64,000 nt of DNA from Pogona vitticeps (taxonomy: Eukaryota; Chordata; Lepidosauria; Squamata; Agamidae), in assembly GCF_051106095.1 (NCBI RefSeq), contig NC_135789.1:21509764-21573763 (forward strand). The letters are read 5' to 3'. Numbering within the stretch: position 1 is the first letter of the stretch; every line of letters starts with the position of its first letter. The position numbers were made by a program, and so were the translations under genes. Below the pieces are notes generated by a model. That model made no database searches and was not told the origin of the DNA. It saw nothing but the letters and a program-made list of their open reading frames with translations. Positions 1-12,830 of this stretch are shown here, one piece after another.

Positions 1-324
1 TCTGGATGGTCCTTCGCAAGCAAGCCAAGCTCCTTGTCGGTTGCTTGGAAAGGAAGACCTTCCGGTCCAGCTGGGGCTTCCTTCAGCACCCCGGAGAGCT
101 CCCGCGAAGCCCATTCTCCTTAGAAGGGGAGGCACAGACATCGCCTTGGCTGAGATGAGAATGGTAGATTGGGGGATTCCCTCCTTCCTTCAGGGGGGCT
201 CTCTGAGGAAGATCTGTAGCCCGTGGGACACCACCGGACTGGGGTGCAAAGCGAAGGCACCAGGAGGAGAGCCTGAGCCGCTAACAGGCAACCCCTGCCT
301 GTTCTCTCTGGACTCTGTCCGTGA

Positions 325-1472
<1,148 letters not shown>

Positions 1473-1552
1473 AACCTGGATTAGTTGGATCGATAGATTG
1501 ATCGATCCCATGAGACTGAGTGCTGTGCTTCCTCCTACATATTGCTGGACTC

Positions 1553-1593
1553 CAACTCCCCATCATCCTATCCTGGACGGATGATGGGAGTTG
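1553..1593. repeat. imperfect hairpin, MITE-like
   Basis: Arms CAACTCCCCATCATCC and GGATGATGGGAGTTG pair with one bulged C around a 10-base loop. Such CAACTCCC arms are common in hAT-type MITEs, but no target duplication was found here. Confidence 0.6.
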
Positions 1594-1690
1594 AGCCACG
1601 CATTGCCAAGCCCAGCTTTGCAGGGATCAAGCCTGGTGACGTCAGGACAGGAGGGAGGAGGCCTGCCGTCTCCCAGGGGCCGATCCAGTT

Positions 1691-1740
1691 CTGCTTGGTG
1701 AGGTGGGTCGGCAGAGGGACCGACCCACCTCACCAAGCAG
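1691..1740. repeat. perfect 21-bp inverted repeat with 8-base loop
   Basis: Bases 1691-1711 are the exact reverse complement of 1720-1740; the loop is CAGAGGGA. The arm core is CTTGGTGAGGTGGGTCGG. An AATAAA lies about 30 bp further right. It may be part of an old repeat end or a hairpin RNA. Confidence 0.85.
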
Positions 1741-2009
1741 TAGTTTGGGCCATACATCATGAAGGCTGAATAAAGCCACCGTGGTTGAAAGCAGTGTCTC
1801 TTCAGGTGTCCGTCGATGGAGAGCTACAACGGAAGAGGTCTGTTGCTGAGCGTGGAATGTTGCTTTTTAGAACGCTGTAGTTTCTTCCAGTTATTAGATA
1901 AGCAGTGCTACTGATGTGCCATCAAGTCTCATCCCAATTGTGACGACTATTTGTTTCTATGCAGTATTTTGACAAGACCGTGGGTTGGACGGCATGTCTC
2001 CTTGGGCCC

Positions 2010-2770
2010 TTCGGTCTAATTTCTGGAATCCAGCCGAGAGTCCGGGCCGTGTTCCTGGATCCACCCAGGATGCCCAGATTTCGGCAGCAGCCAGGGGTGC
2101 TTTTGCACAGGGAGAACTCGTGCGCCAGCCACGCCCGTTCCTTGAGAGGCCTGGTTTGGCCACACGGGTGCAGGCCTTAGTGGCCTCATCCCGTCTGGAT
2201 GATCGGGATGTGCGCTATGTGGGGGCTGCCTTGGACGTCGGCTTTGACACCTCAGCCGGAGCGAGATGCACCTGCCAGACTGCTGACTGGGGGGGGGGTC
2301 GCAGTTATAGGGGGCATTTAAAGGCCCTGCGACAGCCGCTGCTCTGGCGACCCGTCCGTTTCCAGGCCCACTTCAAATGGCTGGACATTACCGACAACAC
2401 CCTCTATACCGTATATCCCACTGACACCCAAAGGGCCATCTCTCGCCATCCTGGCCTTCTCAGTGTTTAAAATCCTCAGAGGAGGCCCTCTGCTCGGCCC
2501 CATCGTCCAGCCCAGGCCCAGCGGATGGGGACCTGAGACAGAGCCTTCTCGGGGGCAGCTCCCAGGGTATGGGGGGGTCTCCTCCGAGGGGGGGAGATCA
2601 GGAGGACCCCCATCCCTTTTCTCCTTCCACCGACCCCTGGAGACCCATCTCTCCAGGCAGGCTTTTAACAAGGAGGATGGACTTCCTGAATGACGTTTTT
2701 TAAAATTTAACGTTTGACCTGATTTAATGATTCAGTGTTTTAAAATAAGTTTGACAGTTTGTATTTCTTT
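2010..2770 (+). mobile_element. L2/CR1-type LINE 3' end, decayed
   Basis: Translated pieces include VASSRLDDRDVRYVGAAL, LLWRPVRFQAHFKWLDIT and a terminal FHRPLETHLSRQAF. These match the C-terminal reverse-transcriptase tail common in reptile LINEs (SSRLDYCN, LHWLPVRFR, F-K-LKTHLF). The 161-residue open frame at 1985-2470 is part of this element, not a host gene. Several frame breaks show that it is dead. Confidence 0.65.
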
Positions 2771-2799
2771 AAATACAAGCTGGAAGGGACCCTGTGAGG

Positions 2800-2905
2800 T
2801 CATCCAGTCCAGCCCCTGCCAAGGAAAGCCCAGCGGGGGAATCGAACTCCCAACCTCTTGTTCTGCAGCCAGATGCCTATGCCACTGAGCTATCCAGATG
2901 TTTGC
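2800..2905 (-). mobile_element. tRNA-derived SINE
   Basis: On the minus strand it starts GGATAGCTCAGTGGCATAGG (A box) and contains GGGAGTTCGATTCCC (B box). The tail GGCTGGACTGGATGACCTC is CR1-like. It is a typical Pol III SINE; the exact family was not named. A similar plus-strand copy is at 50999-51150. Confidence 0.8.
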
Positions 2906-3059
2906 TGCTATGGTTTATTGTAAAGGCAGTGGAAATGACCGATAGGATTCTGGTAAATATTTCAAATGGTTGTTATTTATTTAATTTCTCCAAGGGTCAT
3001 CTAGTCCAACCCCTGGCTACAGCCCAAAATCATAAGTGATGCTCAGCACCAACTAGAAC

Positions 3060-3340
3060 ACAGCCTTCAGTCCTAAGCAGCCCAGAACTTCATTCTAGAT
3101 TTATTTATTTTAAAATATAATACCTAATACTTAATTATTCTTTTTTCTTTCTGCTATAATATACCCTGTTTCTTGCCATCTTTGGGGGAAAATTATTCTA
3201 TCTTTTAATTATGCAAATTATGCTATGTTTGTGATGTGTTATTTGTTTAATTTTTTAGTGTGTGTTGTAAGCCGCCTAGAGTGGTCACAATTGACTAGAT
3301 AGGCAGGGGGAAAATGAAATAAATAAATAAATAAATATTT
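3060..3340 (+). mobile_element. LINE 3' tail
   Basis: It ends with TTGTAAGCCGCCTAGAGTGG, then a gap, then an (AAAT)n tail. This is the usual 3' end of L2-like reptile LINEs. Confidence 0.65.
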
Positions 3341-4059
3341 AAATATTTAAAATCTGCTCTGCCCACCATCCTGTTTAGCCCTCCCTAGAATGACCCCAGG
3401 ACCATCAATGGGCCCCAAGCCCAGTCAAATGGTGTGCATTGAACTGGAGGAACTGCAGTTGATTCAGTTCTGTTTTCATTAAACCCCATGTGATGCTTTC
3501 ATTTGGGCTTCTTAGGATAACCCACCTGCAGCTCTGAAAAGATGGAAAAGGTGTTTCTGGCCTTCAGGAGTGGGGCTGTTATGACCCTCTGGGGAGCTGT
3601 CAGGTGACTCCCGGGGCTCCCTGTCAAGTCAGACTTCAGTCACACCAAAGGGTTTTTCTGCCCTGTTGACTCAGACTCAACTTGCAACTCAGAACTTCAG
3701 CTTCTGGCTTTGGACCTGGGACTTGGTACCAAGGACTCGAACTCAGACCTTTCCTGCCAGAAAGTTATGTAGCCGCTGTAAGACTAACGAGCCCTCATTT
3801 TTCATTAGGTTTCATGTTCCTAAGCACACATCTTCAGGCGAACGGAGTGGTCCAGTCTCCAGAGGCTCTCTCCCTCTGGCTGCCCCTGCGCTTAACAATA
3901 CGAGCGGCTCCTCGTCTTTGTGTTGGTTTCCTCTCTCGCTCTCTTGCATCTGGACAGGAAGTGGCCACTTCTGGAGGAAGGAGAAATTGCTGGATGCCCA
4001 GGCCTTTCTCACACCCTGGTGTGGAGGCACAGAACACAGGCTGGGAGGTGCTCTTTGGG
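3341..4059. other. no recognised gene
   Basis: Open frames here show no recognisable domain and no consensus exon structure. Short repeated GGACTTGG/GGACTCG words occur near 3710-3745. Confidence 0.4.
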
Positions 4060-4340
4060 GGTCTTTGACAAGCCGGACACATCCCCATTTGAAGAGACCT
4101 TTGTCCAGCAGGCCGAGGCAAAGAGGCCGTCCCACAACCAGCAAAATCAGGGAGCTGGACAGGGGACAGATGGTATCTGTCTTCAGTGTGGAAGGGATGG
4201 TCACTCTTGAATTGCCCTCCTCAGCCACACTAGACACCGTTCCAAGTCCTCTACTCAGAGCAGGTTACCATAGTCTTTCCAGACTGAAGGATGCCTATAC
4301 AAAGTTTGCCTGTAATGTTTATAATAAAATTGCCTCCAAA
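4060..4340 (+). mobile_element. LINE C-terminal fragment
   Basis: The translation has GICLQCGRDGHS, like the Cys-His motif near the C-terminus of some reptile LINE ORF2 proteins. The stretch ends in a widely dispersed tail (CAGACTGAAGGATGCC). Family assignment is uncertain. Confidence 0.35.
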
Positions 4341-4909
4341 CTATGGAAGATCTACAGATTCTACAGGAAAATTCAAGTACTACGAACCAAAGTATCTTCC
4401 TTCTTTACTCCCAAAAGGAGAAAGAATGATATTTATGTTGTGCAGTAATGACTAACAACCCCTCCGTGTGGCCCTGGGCAAGATGCACAGCATCAGGATG
4501 TCCCCCCAAAAGAAAGGAATGGATAAACTGATTTCCCTTCATCGCGGCCAGAAAGGAAAGATTTCACCTCTAAGGCTTCCTGTGTCTAACCTTCACAAAC
4601 CTCAATCAATGTTTCCAAGTTTCTGAGCTGCTGTTAAAAACTTTGGTTGTTGTTGTTGTGTGTGTGTGTTGAGGAGAGCAGGGACAGAAATATGTGGATG
4701 AATGTTGAAGGTCTGAGGGTGTCACCACGGAGGGGAGGGGGAGCAAGGCAGGAAAGGGGCAGCTTTGTCGTGGCTGGAATACTCCGAGGAACGGAAATTG
4801 GAACAGAATCTGCTCTCAGGCACCCCAGAGTGCAGGACATGTAATCAAGGGCTCAAGATACCAGAAGCCAGATTTCGGCTGAATATAAAAAAACAAAACT
4901 TTTTAACTG

Positions 4910-4995
4910 TTGGAGCAGTATGACAAGGGAACCCATGTGGGGAGCACATTGGAGGCGTTCAGGAGAACGCTAAACAGCCGTCTTTCCAATATTTA
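4910..4995 (+). mobile_element. CR1-type LINE 3' fragment
   Basis: GGAGGCGTTCAGGAGAACGC resembles the conserved CR1 end (GAGGTCTTCAAG...GCTGGACAGCC), followed by (TATT)n. Confidence 0.5.
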
Positions 4996-5014
4996 TTTAT
5001 TTATTAACCCAACT

Positions 5015-5100
5015 CGGGGAGGCAGTGGAAGACAGGAGGGCCTGGCATGCTCTGGTCCATGGGGTCACAAAGAGTCGCACATGACTAAACAACAAAACAA
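5015..5100 (+). mobile_element. BovB LINE (or BovB-tailed SINE) 3' end
   Basis: GGAAGACAGGAGGGCCTGGC, then GGTCCATGGGGTCACAAAGA, then an AACAA-rich end. The same 3' end is seen in the longer BovB copy near 22310-22390. Confidence 0.75.
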
Positions 5101-5159
5101 AGTCACTATGATTCCCCCACAGTGTTAATTTATTCAAATTATCAGCAAATCAAAACATA

Positions 5160-5345
5160 TTTTTAAAACATTTATATTACTTATCTATTTATTACTACTA
5201 ATATATATGTATGTATATATATATTATATTTATGTTTTATGTTCTATTTATTAATAATTTTATTTATTTATTTATTTAATCTGCAGATGCCTTTTCTAAT
5301 GTTAACTAACAATATTACTAATTCATCATAACATATACAATTAAC
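5160..5345. repeat. AT-rich low-complexity stretch
   Basis: TATT/TATA-rich sequence with a (TTTA)n run near 5255-5278. No coding signal. Confidence 0.7.
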
Positions 5346-5389
5346 CAATTAACAATGAAATACTAATAATACCAAAAAAAGGAAAGAGG

Positions 5390-5850
5390 GCCTCCCCGCA
5401 GCCCCTCGCGACTTGGTGAAGAGGACAAAGGGGTCTTTTGTCAGGGCCGCCCCCCTCACCGCCCCAACCTCCTCCACCGCAGGCAGTGTTTCCCTGAGGC
5501 AGCGGCGGGAAGGAAGAGGAGGACGTGTCTGCTCCCATGGGAGCAACGCAGGCCGAGCCTGGAGATATAGCAGGCGGGCGGCTCTTTGTTGCCTAGGCCG
5601 CCGCTCCTCGTGCCTGGGCTGAGGGCTGCAGTGGTGCTGGCCTCCTTCTCTTGCCACCCCACCTAGCCTACCCCAAGATCTGCCCCCCTCCCTTCCTCTC
5701 TTTGGGGCAGCTGGTGCTGGTGCCGCCGCCGCTCCCGCCTCTTCTCCAGCGTGCGCGTACCAAGGACCCGAACTCTGACATCCCAGAATGCTTTGGTCTT
5801 CAAAGCGTGGTAGTGGGGATGGCGGAGGTTGCATCACCGAAAAGTTAAGT
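5390..5850. other. GC- and CpG-rich segment of unknown role
   Basis: It contrasts sharply with the AT-rich DNA on its left. A 203-residue minus-strand frame (5349-5960) and shorter plus frames are open together, as expected from composition. No start-site motif or known domain was recognised. Confidence 0.35.
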
Positions 5851-6404
5851 AAAATAAAGATAAAATAATTGCCGCTTGCCCAAAAGCATGCTGCCTGGGC
5901 GAGCCAGAACCGGAACCCCTTAAAATCCAAGAAAGCAAGGAGGAGGCCACGTACACTCATGGGATGGGGGGTTATAGGTGTCCATCATCCAGACGTGCAG
6001 GACGGGATCTTGGCGCCCAGGCATCTTCCATGGGCACGTGCCTTCCTGTGTCTGGATGTTTTTTGATCCTGGGGAAGTTGGTGGTGTCTCTCTGCTCTTG
6101 GCAGTGTCACCACTGAAGGGACACGAAGAGGAGGCGCTGGTGGTGGGAAGCCGCCCTGGCACCGCTTAGCTTCTGGACTGCGGGAAGGCTCTCCTTTTTC
6201 AGAATCTCTGCAAAACAAGAATGGGCAAGATTTGGGTCCAAGGTCTCTCAAAGGCCTCCGTCGCCCTGCTTGAGCCTGCCCACAGGCATGAAGCTCCCCT
6301 GACCAGATAGAGGGCCTTCTCGGTCGCTCTGTCTGTTCTTTCTCATGCCGCCAAGCCATTTTCAATTCGGGTGGACTCTCGCCAAGAAAAAGACTCAGGA
6401 CCTC

Positions 6405-6510
6405 ATGATTGATGGAAGGAAGGAACAAATAGAAGGAAGGAAGAGATGATAGAAGGAAGAGAGAAGGGTGGGAGGAAAGAAGGAAGCGAAGTAAGGAAGG
6501 AAGCAAAATA
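6405..6510. repeat. (GGAA)n purine-rich tract
   Basis: Imperfect GGAAGGAA/AGGAAGAG units on the plus strand; low complexity. Confidence 0.8.
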
Positions 6511-6851
6511 ATATGGAAGATAGGCTGTTACCCAAGCAGCAAAAACACAAAAACAATGATGTTTTTAAATAATACAATTGTAATATAATTAGGGTTGCAC
6601 AATCAGTGTCAGAATCATGGTTGATGAGTTGACTTGTTTCAACAAACCACCATTAGGATTACCCACAGAAAGTAGTGTTTGGATGTAACACTAAACCATG
6701 GTTTACTGGAAACAGAAACAAAGCCTTAGTGTAGGTTATTGGAATAAAGATTGGAATACAGATTGATTACCCCCCTTCCTATAATAACATCAAGGCAGGG
6801 GGGCATGTGGCAGGGTCAAGTTTTAATTGGCAGGCAAAGTGAGCAGGAATA

Positions 6852-6926
6852 CCCTGTTTCCCTCAAAATAAGACCTAACCTGAAAATAAGCCCTATTATG
6901 ATTTTTCAGGATGCTCGTAATATAAG
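6852..6926 (-). mobile_element. MITE-5 copy C, left part
   Basis: It begins after a TA with CCCTGTTTCCCTCAAAATAA and matches, in reverse orientation, the MITE at 27160-27890. It stops at the outer LTR element. The rest of the same MITE resumes at 18830 after that element and its target duplication. Confidence 0.8.
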
Positions 6927-7460
6927 TGTTACATACAGCACTGATGTTACCTGTCTGTCATGGGTTTGGAGGGAAAGTTCCATCCTATGGGGAGTGGAAG
7001 GCGGGACATCAGGAGGAGGGGCTGTACTGTATAAATATGTGATGCCTGTGTGGTGAAAGAGGAGACACTGAGAGACTCTGGGATGTGACGAAGCAGCAGC
7101 TGGGAAGAAGAAGCTGTTGTGGGAGTCTGTGTGTCAGACAGGGTACTTCTGTGTGTCAGAGTACCAACCTGATAGGTTCAGGTGTCTGTTGGTTAGCCAG
7201 AACTGATAGGTTCAGGGTCTGTGCTTCAAGTTAAGGGTTCTGGGTGAACCAAACTGTATGCTTGTATGAGTGAGAATAAGCCACGTTACTTTATCTTATT
7301 CACCTGATTGTTTATTTTTCCCTGTGTGTATTTAAAATAAACCTTATTCTTTTTATTGTTTAAAAATCCATCCCTGGTCTGTGTGACTTCTTAAAGGGAA
7401 TGGTTGGTGGCAGCTTAGTGTAACTGTGTGACATATCCCAGTAGGTCTGGGTTTGTCACA
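6927..7460 (+). repeat. 5' LTR of the outer Gmr1-like element
   Basis: Begins TGTTACATACAGCACTGATG and ends GGTCTGGGTTTGTCACA. A TATAAATA box lies near 7030 and AATAAA near 7338. 534 bp. Confidence 0.95.
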
Positions 7461-7465
7461 TTGAT

Positions 7466-7483
7466 TGGTGTCCAGCGTGTGGG
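7466..7483 (+). other. candidate primer-binding site, outer element
   Basis: TGGTGTCCAGCGTGTGGG lies 5 bp after the 5' LTR and starts with TGG, the complement of a tRNA CCA end. The tRNA was not identified. The same sequence follows the inner 5' LTR at 12399. Confidence 0.5.
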
Positions 7484-7897
7484 ATACGACTGGTCCAGTT
7501 GTCCAGTGGTCCAGCAAAGCCTTGGCAAGTGTGCCCGGAGCAAGGGGGGTCTAGTCAGGGACAGTCTGAGGCGCGTAGGTAATCTTCTAGGTGTACCTCA
7601 CGGGGAGGTGCGCTAGTAGAAGAACGTGCCAACTGGGGAGACTTAGATTAAGGTGCTCTGAGGCAGCCTAGTTTTGGCGGGAAAAAGCTGAGGCAAAACT
7701 GCGTAGTAACAGTGATCTAGCTTGCCAGCTGAGAGGCCCAGCAGAGGGGGGTAGGCTCTGACTCGATACTGTTGCAAGTTTAGTGCTGAAGAACAGCAGC
7801 AATCTCTAGGGAGAGCTGGTTCTGAGGCAAGAAGGAAAAAAGTGGTCGTTTTATTTTGAGGCTTGACTTTTAAAGCAGCCTGTTCTGAGGGGGGATT

Positions 7898-10800
7898 ATG
7901 CCCTTGACTCGAAGCCAGATGGCCGAAATGAGTGAAGTAAAAGACCCCCAGATTGACCAAGGTTCTGAGGATGAATTTGGCTCAGTGCAGGGTGACAGCA
8001 CAGGAGAGCAGAACCCAGAACTTAGAAAATTGCTCCTAGCCCAACAGCATGAACTGAGGATGAGGCAATTTGAAATGGAGGAAAGGGAAAGAGAAGAAAG
8101 GGAAAGAGAGAAACAGCGGCAATTTGAATTAGAGAGAGAGAGAGAGAGAATGGAGAAGGAAGAAAGATTAGAGAGACAGAGAATTGAATTGGAATTGCAG
8201 AGAGAGAAAATGGCGTTTGAATTAAAAAAATTGGAACTGATGAATCAGAACAACAATAATAATAGGGATTCTGAGGGAGGCCAACTGTCTAAGGCTGACC
8301 TGAAGAAATTCCCTGTGTACCACAAGGGAGATTGTCCTGAGGTGTTCTTTTCCTTAGTGGAAAGAGCGTTTGTGGACTTCTCAGTGAGGGAAACTGAGAA
8401 GATGACCATCATGCGGTCTTTAATCAGTGGTAGCCTGGCTGAGGTTTATGCCGAGATGCCTGAGGAACTGATGAAAGATTTTGCAGAATTTAAAAAACTG
8501 GTGTTTGCCAGACATGGGATAAATGCAGAGCAGCTGAGACAAAGATTCAGGTCCCTCACCAAGAAGCCAGAGCAGACTTTTACCCAAGTGGGGGCCCAAT
8601 TGGTGAGGCTGCTTGAGAAATGGCTATCGCAGGAGGGAACAGAGACCTATGAGCAGCTGAAAGACTTGATAGCACTGGAACAGTTCTATTCAGTCCTGCA
8701 TGGGGAATTGAAATTCCAGGTGAGGGAAAGGAAACCGAAATCTGTGGCAGCAGCCGCAGAGATCGCAGATTTTATTTCCCAAATAAGAAAGCCCTTGGGT
8801 GAGGGGAAATCTGTAGGTAAACCCAAAGAAACCTACAGCAAGTACTCTCAGGGACCAGGGAAAAGCCAGCAAGGGGGAGGGGCCCATGGTGAAGGGAAGC
8901 CCTCAGACATGAAACCAAGACCTCAGATTTTGGAGGGAAAACCAAAACAAGATGAGAGAGAATCAAAATACACCAGAAAATGTTATTTCTGTCAGGGAAA
9001 GGGTCATCTAATCTCAGAGTGTCAGAAATTAAAGCAGCTAAAAGGAATGGTGCCTCAGGAGTCTAGTGGAACCAAGCCAAAAGCTGTGTTCTGTGTCCAG
9101 AAAGAACAAGGCTCAGTCTCACTGAGGGAGCCTGTTGCCATGGCTACTCAGTCTGGAACAGCTACCGCTGCTGATCAGGCTGAGGAAAATGGTCCTCTTG
9201 TGGAGGTAAAGCGCTGCTTGCTGATAAAAACAGATTCTCAGTTGTTTGAGACAGCAGGGGTGGACGTAGGAATACTTGACCGTCAGTATAGGGGGCTGCG
9301 GGACACTTGTTCCCAGGTAACCCTGTGCCATCCAGATATTATTCCCAGGGAGTTTATAATCCCAAATGAGAGTATGAAGGTGGCAGGGATTGAGGGGCAG
9401 GTAATCTCTCTGCCAGTAGCTGAGGTACCTGTCAACTTTCAAGGCTGGAGGGGCGTTTGGCGGCTAGCGATTTCATCTACTCTGCCAGCAGCCGTGCTCG
9501 TGGGAAATGACCTGGCTGAACATGTGAAAAGGGTGCTAGTGATTACACGCTCACAAGCCACCACGGGGACAGTTCAGGGGGGTAATGATGAGCCAGAGAC
9601 GGAAGCAGAGGGGAGTTCAGAAGCTGTGGTGGAAACCTTAACCACAGACAGCAGATTTGGACAGGAGCAAAAGGCAGACGCCACTCTCCAAAAGTGTTTT
9701 GAACAGGTGACTGACGCCCAGCTAACACCTGAAACCCCAGTGAGATTTCTGGAGGAAAAGGGGATTTTATATAGAGAGACCCTGAGGAATATCTCAAAAG
9801 GGGGAGATGGGATCAGAAGTCAGCTGGTGGTACCTGAAAAGTATCGCCCCATGATCTTACAAAGGGGACACTCTGACATGTTTGCTGCACACTTAGGGGT
9901 GAACAAAACACAGCAGAGAATCACACAGAATTTCTACTGGCCTGACATAGGGAAGCAGATCAGGGAGTTCTGTAAACAATGTGATGTGTGTCAAAGGCAG
10001 GGGAATAACCGCGACAGGACCAAAGCAAAGTTGTGCCCTTTGCCTGTGATTGACACTCCGTTCAAATGCATAGGGGTGGATATTGTGGGACCTTTGCCCA
10101 AGGCCACAAAGAGGGGGAACAGGTTCATTCTAACAATTGTGGACCATGCCACAAGGTATCCTGAAGCCATACCCTTGACTAACATCGAAACTAACACAGT
10201 GGCCGATGCTTTGGTGGGGTATATGTCCAGGATGGGATTTGCCTCAGAGATAATCACAGATTTGGGCGCATCGTTCACATCAAAGCTCATGAAACGCTTA
10301 TGGCAAATCTGTGGAATTAAGCACAAGGAAACCACTGCCTATCATCCTGAAAGTAATGGATTAACTGAGAAGTTCAATGGGACTCTAATGCGCATGATTA
10401 GGGCTTACTTGGCAGAGAATCCAAACAATTGGGACCAGAAGCTGCAATCCCTTTTGTTTGCTTATCGATCAGTGCCACAAGCCAGTACCGGGTTTAGTCC
10501 ATTTGAACTTTTATTTGGGAGAAGGGTGAAAGGGCCCCTTGATTTGATCAAACAAAATTGGGAGCAGATCACCCAGGATGACCCACAAGACGTTGTGACT
10601 TACATAGACACCTTGATGAATGACCTAAGGAGAAATCTAGAGCTGGCAGCAGAAAACCTGCAAGCTCAGAAGGTCAGACAGAAAACATGGTATGACCACA
10701 AAGCTAGAGAGAGGCACTTTGACCCAGGGGAGGAAGTGCTTTGGCTTAGGCCCTGCAGAGAGAACAAACTGCAGCTCAAATGGGCAGGACCATATAGGGT

Positions 10801-11850
10801 CATTTCCAAGATGTCAGACCTGAACTACCTTATAGAGCAGGAGGAGAACCAAGCAAGGAGGGTGGTTCATGTGAATGCCCTAAAACCCTACTACAGAGGG
10901 GAACAGAGGGTTTTATTCGCGATAAAAGCAGCTGAGAGTGAGGAAGCGGAATTACCCTTCTGGGAGGGTAGAGGGGAAGTAAAATACAACCCAGAGGAGG
11001 TAAAGATCAGTCCTGCACTCACCCAAGACCAGCAGCAAGAACTAAAAATGCTGCTTAGTAAATATCAACAGGTGTTTTCCAACAAGCCGGGGATAGTGAA
11101 GGGAGTGATGCATCGGATCCACACAGGGGATGCACCCCCGCAGGCAGTATCCCCATACCGAGTAACGGGACCCTATAGGGACAAGGTGCGGAAGGAGCTG
11201 GACGAAATGCTGAGGGAGAACATAATCGTCCCCTCTTCTAGTCCTTGGTCCTCTCCGATAGTCCTTGTGGACAAGCCTGATGGGAGCATTAGGTTTTGTG
11301 TTGATTACAGGAAATTAAACCGTGTAACCACTCCTGATGCCTACCCAATGCCCAGGCTAGACAACCTGATTGAAACCATAGGGGGTTGTCGGTTCATCTC
11401 ATCATTGGACCTGGTAAAGGGATATTGGCAATTAAGAATTGATCCCAGGGATCAAGAAAAGACTGCCTTTTGCAGCCCTTTTGGTCTCTATGAGTTTCGA
11501 GTCCTGAGCTTTGGTCTCAGAAATGCACCAGCCACATTCCAAAGGCTGATGGACCAGACCTTAGCAGGGCTCAGTGACTTTACAGTGGCCTACATTGACG
11601 ACATAGGGATCTTCAGTAATACCTGGGAAGATCACCTGATACACCTGGAGTTAGTGCTGCAGAGGTTAAGTGCAGCAGGGCTAACAGTAAAGGCCAGCAA
11701 GTGTCAGCTGGGTAGCCCAGAAATAAAATACTTGGGTCACATGGTAGGGGGAGGAATGATAAAACCCCTGGAGGCCAAAATAGAAGCTGTTCGTGATTGG
11801 CCTAGACCCAACACCAAGAAAAAAGTCAAATCATTTCTTGGGTTGGTGGG
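7898..11850 (+). pseudogene. gag, integrase and RT coding part of the outer Gmr1-like element
   Basis: The frame opens with a Glu/Arg-rich coiled coil. A capsid region follows with the SCAN-like pattern (KFPVYHKGDCPEVFFSLVER and EQLRQRFRSL). Next is a CCHC zinc knuckle (CYFCQGKGHLISEC), an HHCC integrase (HLGV...CDVCQRQ with catalytic-core segments DIVGPLP and HPESNG), and then RT motifs LVDKPDGSIRFCVDYRKLNR and YIDDIGIF. Established work derives the vertebrate SCAN domain from Gmr1-like gag, which fits. The frame ends where the inner element is inserted. Confidence 0.9.
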
Positions 11851-12393
11851 TGTTACATACAGCACTGATGTTACCTGTCTGTCATGGGTTTGGAGGGAAA
11901 GTTCCATCCTATGGGGAGTGGAAGGCGGGACATCAGGAGGAGGGGCTGTACTGTATATAAATGTGAAACCTGTGTGGTGAGTGGGAGATGCTGAGACAGA
12001 CGCTGAGAGACACTGGGGTGTGACGAAGCAGCAGCTGGGAAGAAGGAGCTGTTGTGGGAGTCTGTGTGTCAGACAGGGTACTACTGTGTGTCAGAGTACC
12101 AACCTGATAGGTTCAGGTGTCTGTTGGTTAGCCAGAACTGATAGGTTCAGGGTCTGTGCTTCAAGTTAAGGGTTCTGTGTGAACCAAACTGTATGCTTGT
12201 ATGAGTGAGAATAAGCCACGTTACTTTATCCTATTCACCTGATTGTTTTATTTTCCCTGTGTGTATTTAAATAAACCTTATTCTTTATTTGTTTGAAAAT
12301 CCATCCCTGGTCTGTGTGACTTCTTATAGGGAATGGTTGGTGGCAGCTTAGTGTAACTGTGTGACATATCCCAGTAGGTCTGGGTTTGTCACA
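11851..12393 (+). repeat. 5' LTR of the inner Gmr1-like element
   Basis: TG...CA ends and same architecture as the outer LTR, but 543 bp and with a distinct segment after the TATATAAA box. Almost identical to 16923-17465. Confidence 0.95.
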
Positions 12394-12830
12394 TTGATTG
12401 GTGTCCAGCGTGTGGGATACGACTGGTCCAGTTGTCCAGTGGTCCAGCAAAGCCTTGGCAAGTGTGCCCAGAGCAAGGGGGGTCTAGTCAGGGACAGTCT
12501 GAGGCGCGTAGGTAATCTTCTAGGTGTACCTCACGGGGAGGTGCGCTAGTAGAAGAACGTGCCAACTGGGGAGACTTAGATTAAGGTGCTCTGAGGCAGC
12601 CTAGTTTTGGCGGGAAAAAGCTGAGGCAAAACTGCGTAGTAACAGTGATCTAGCTTGCCAGCTGAGAGGCCCAGCAGAGGGGGGTAGGCTCTGACTCGAT
12701 ACTGTTGCAAGTTAGTGCTGAAGAACAGCAGCAATCTCTAGGGAGAGCTGGTTCTGAGGCAAGAAGGAAAAAAGTGGTCGTTTTATTTTGAGGCTTGACT
12801 TTTTAAAGCAGCCTGTTCTGAGGGGGGATT

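Noticed and set aside
1985-2470. 161-codon plus-strand frame
   Set aside because: It contains the reptile LINE C-terminal motif (SSRLD...VRFQAHFK), so it is a LINE remnant.
3666-4448. 260-codon plus-strand frame
   Set aside because: No domain in the first part; the last third runs into a LINE-like Cys-His fragment. Overlapping frames are open on both strands.
5349-5960. 203-codon minus-strand frame over the CpG-rich segment
   Set aside because: Composition-driven; low-complexity Ala/Pro/Arg stretches; no homology recognised.
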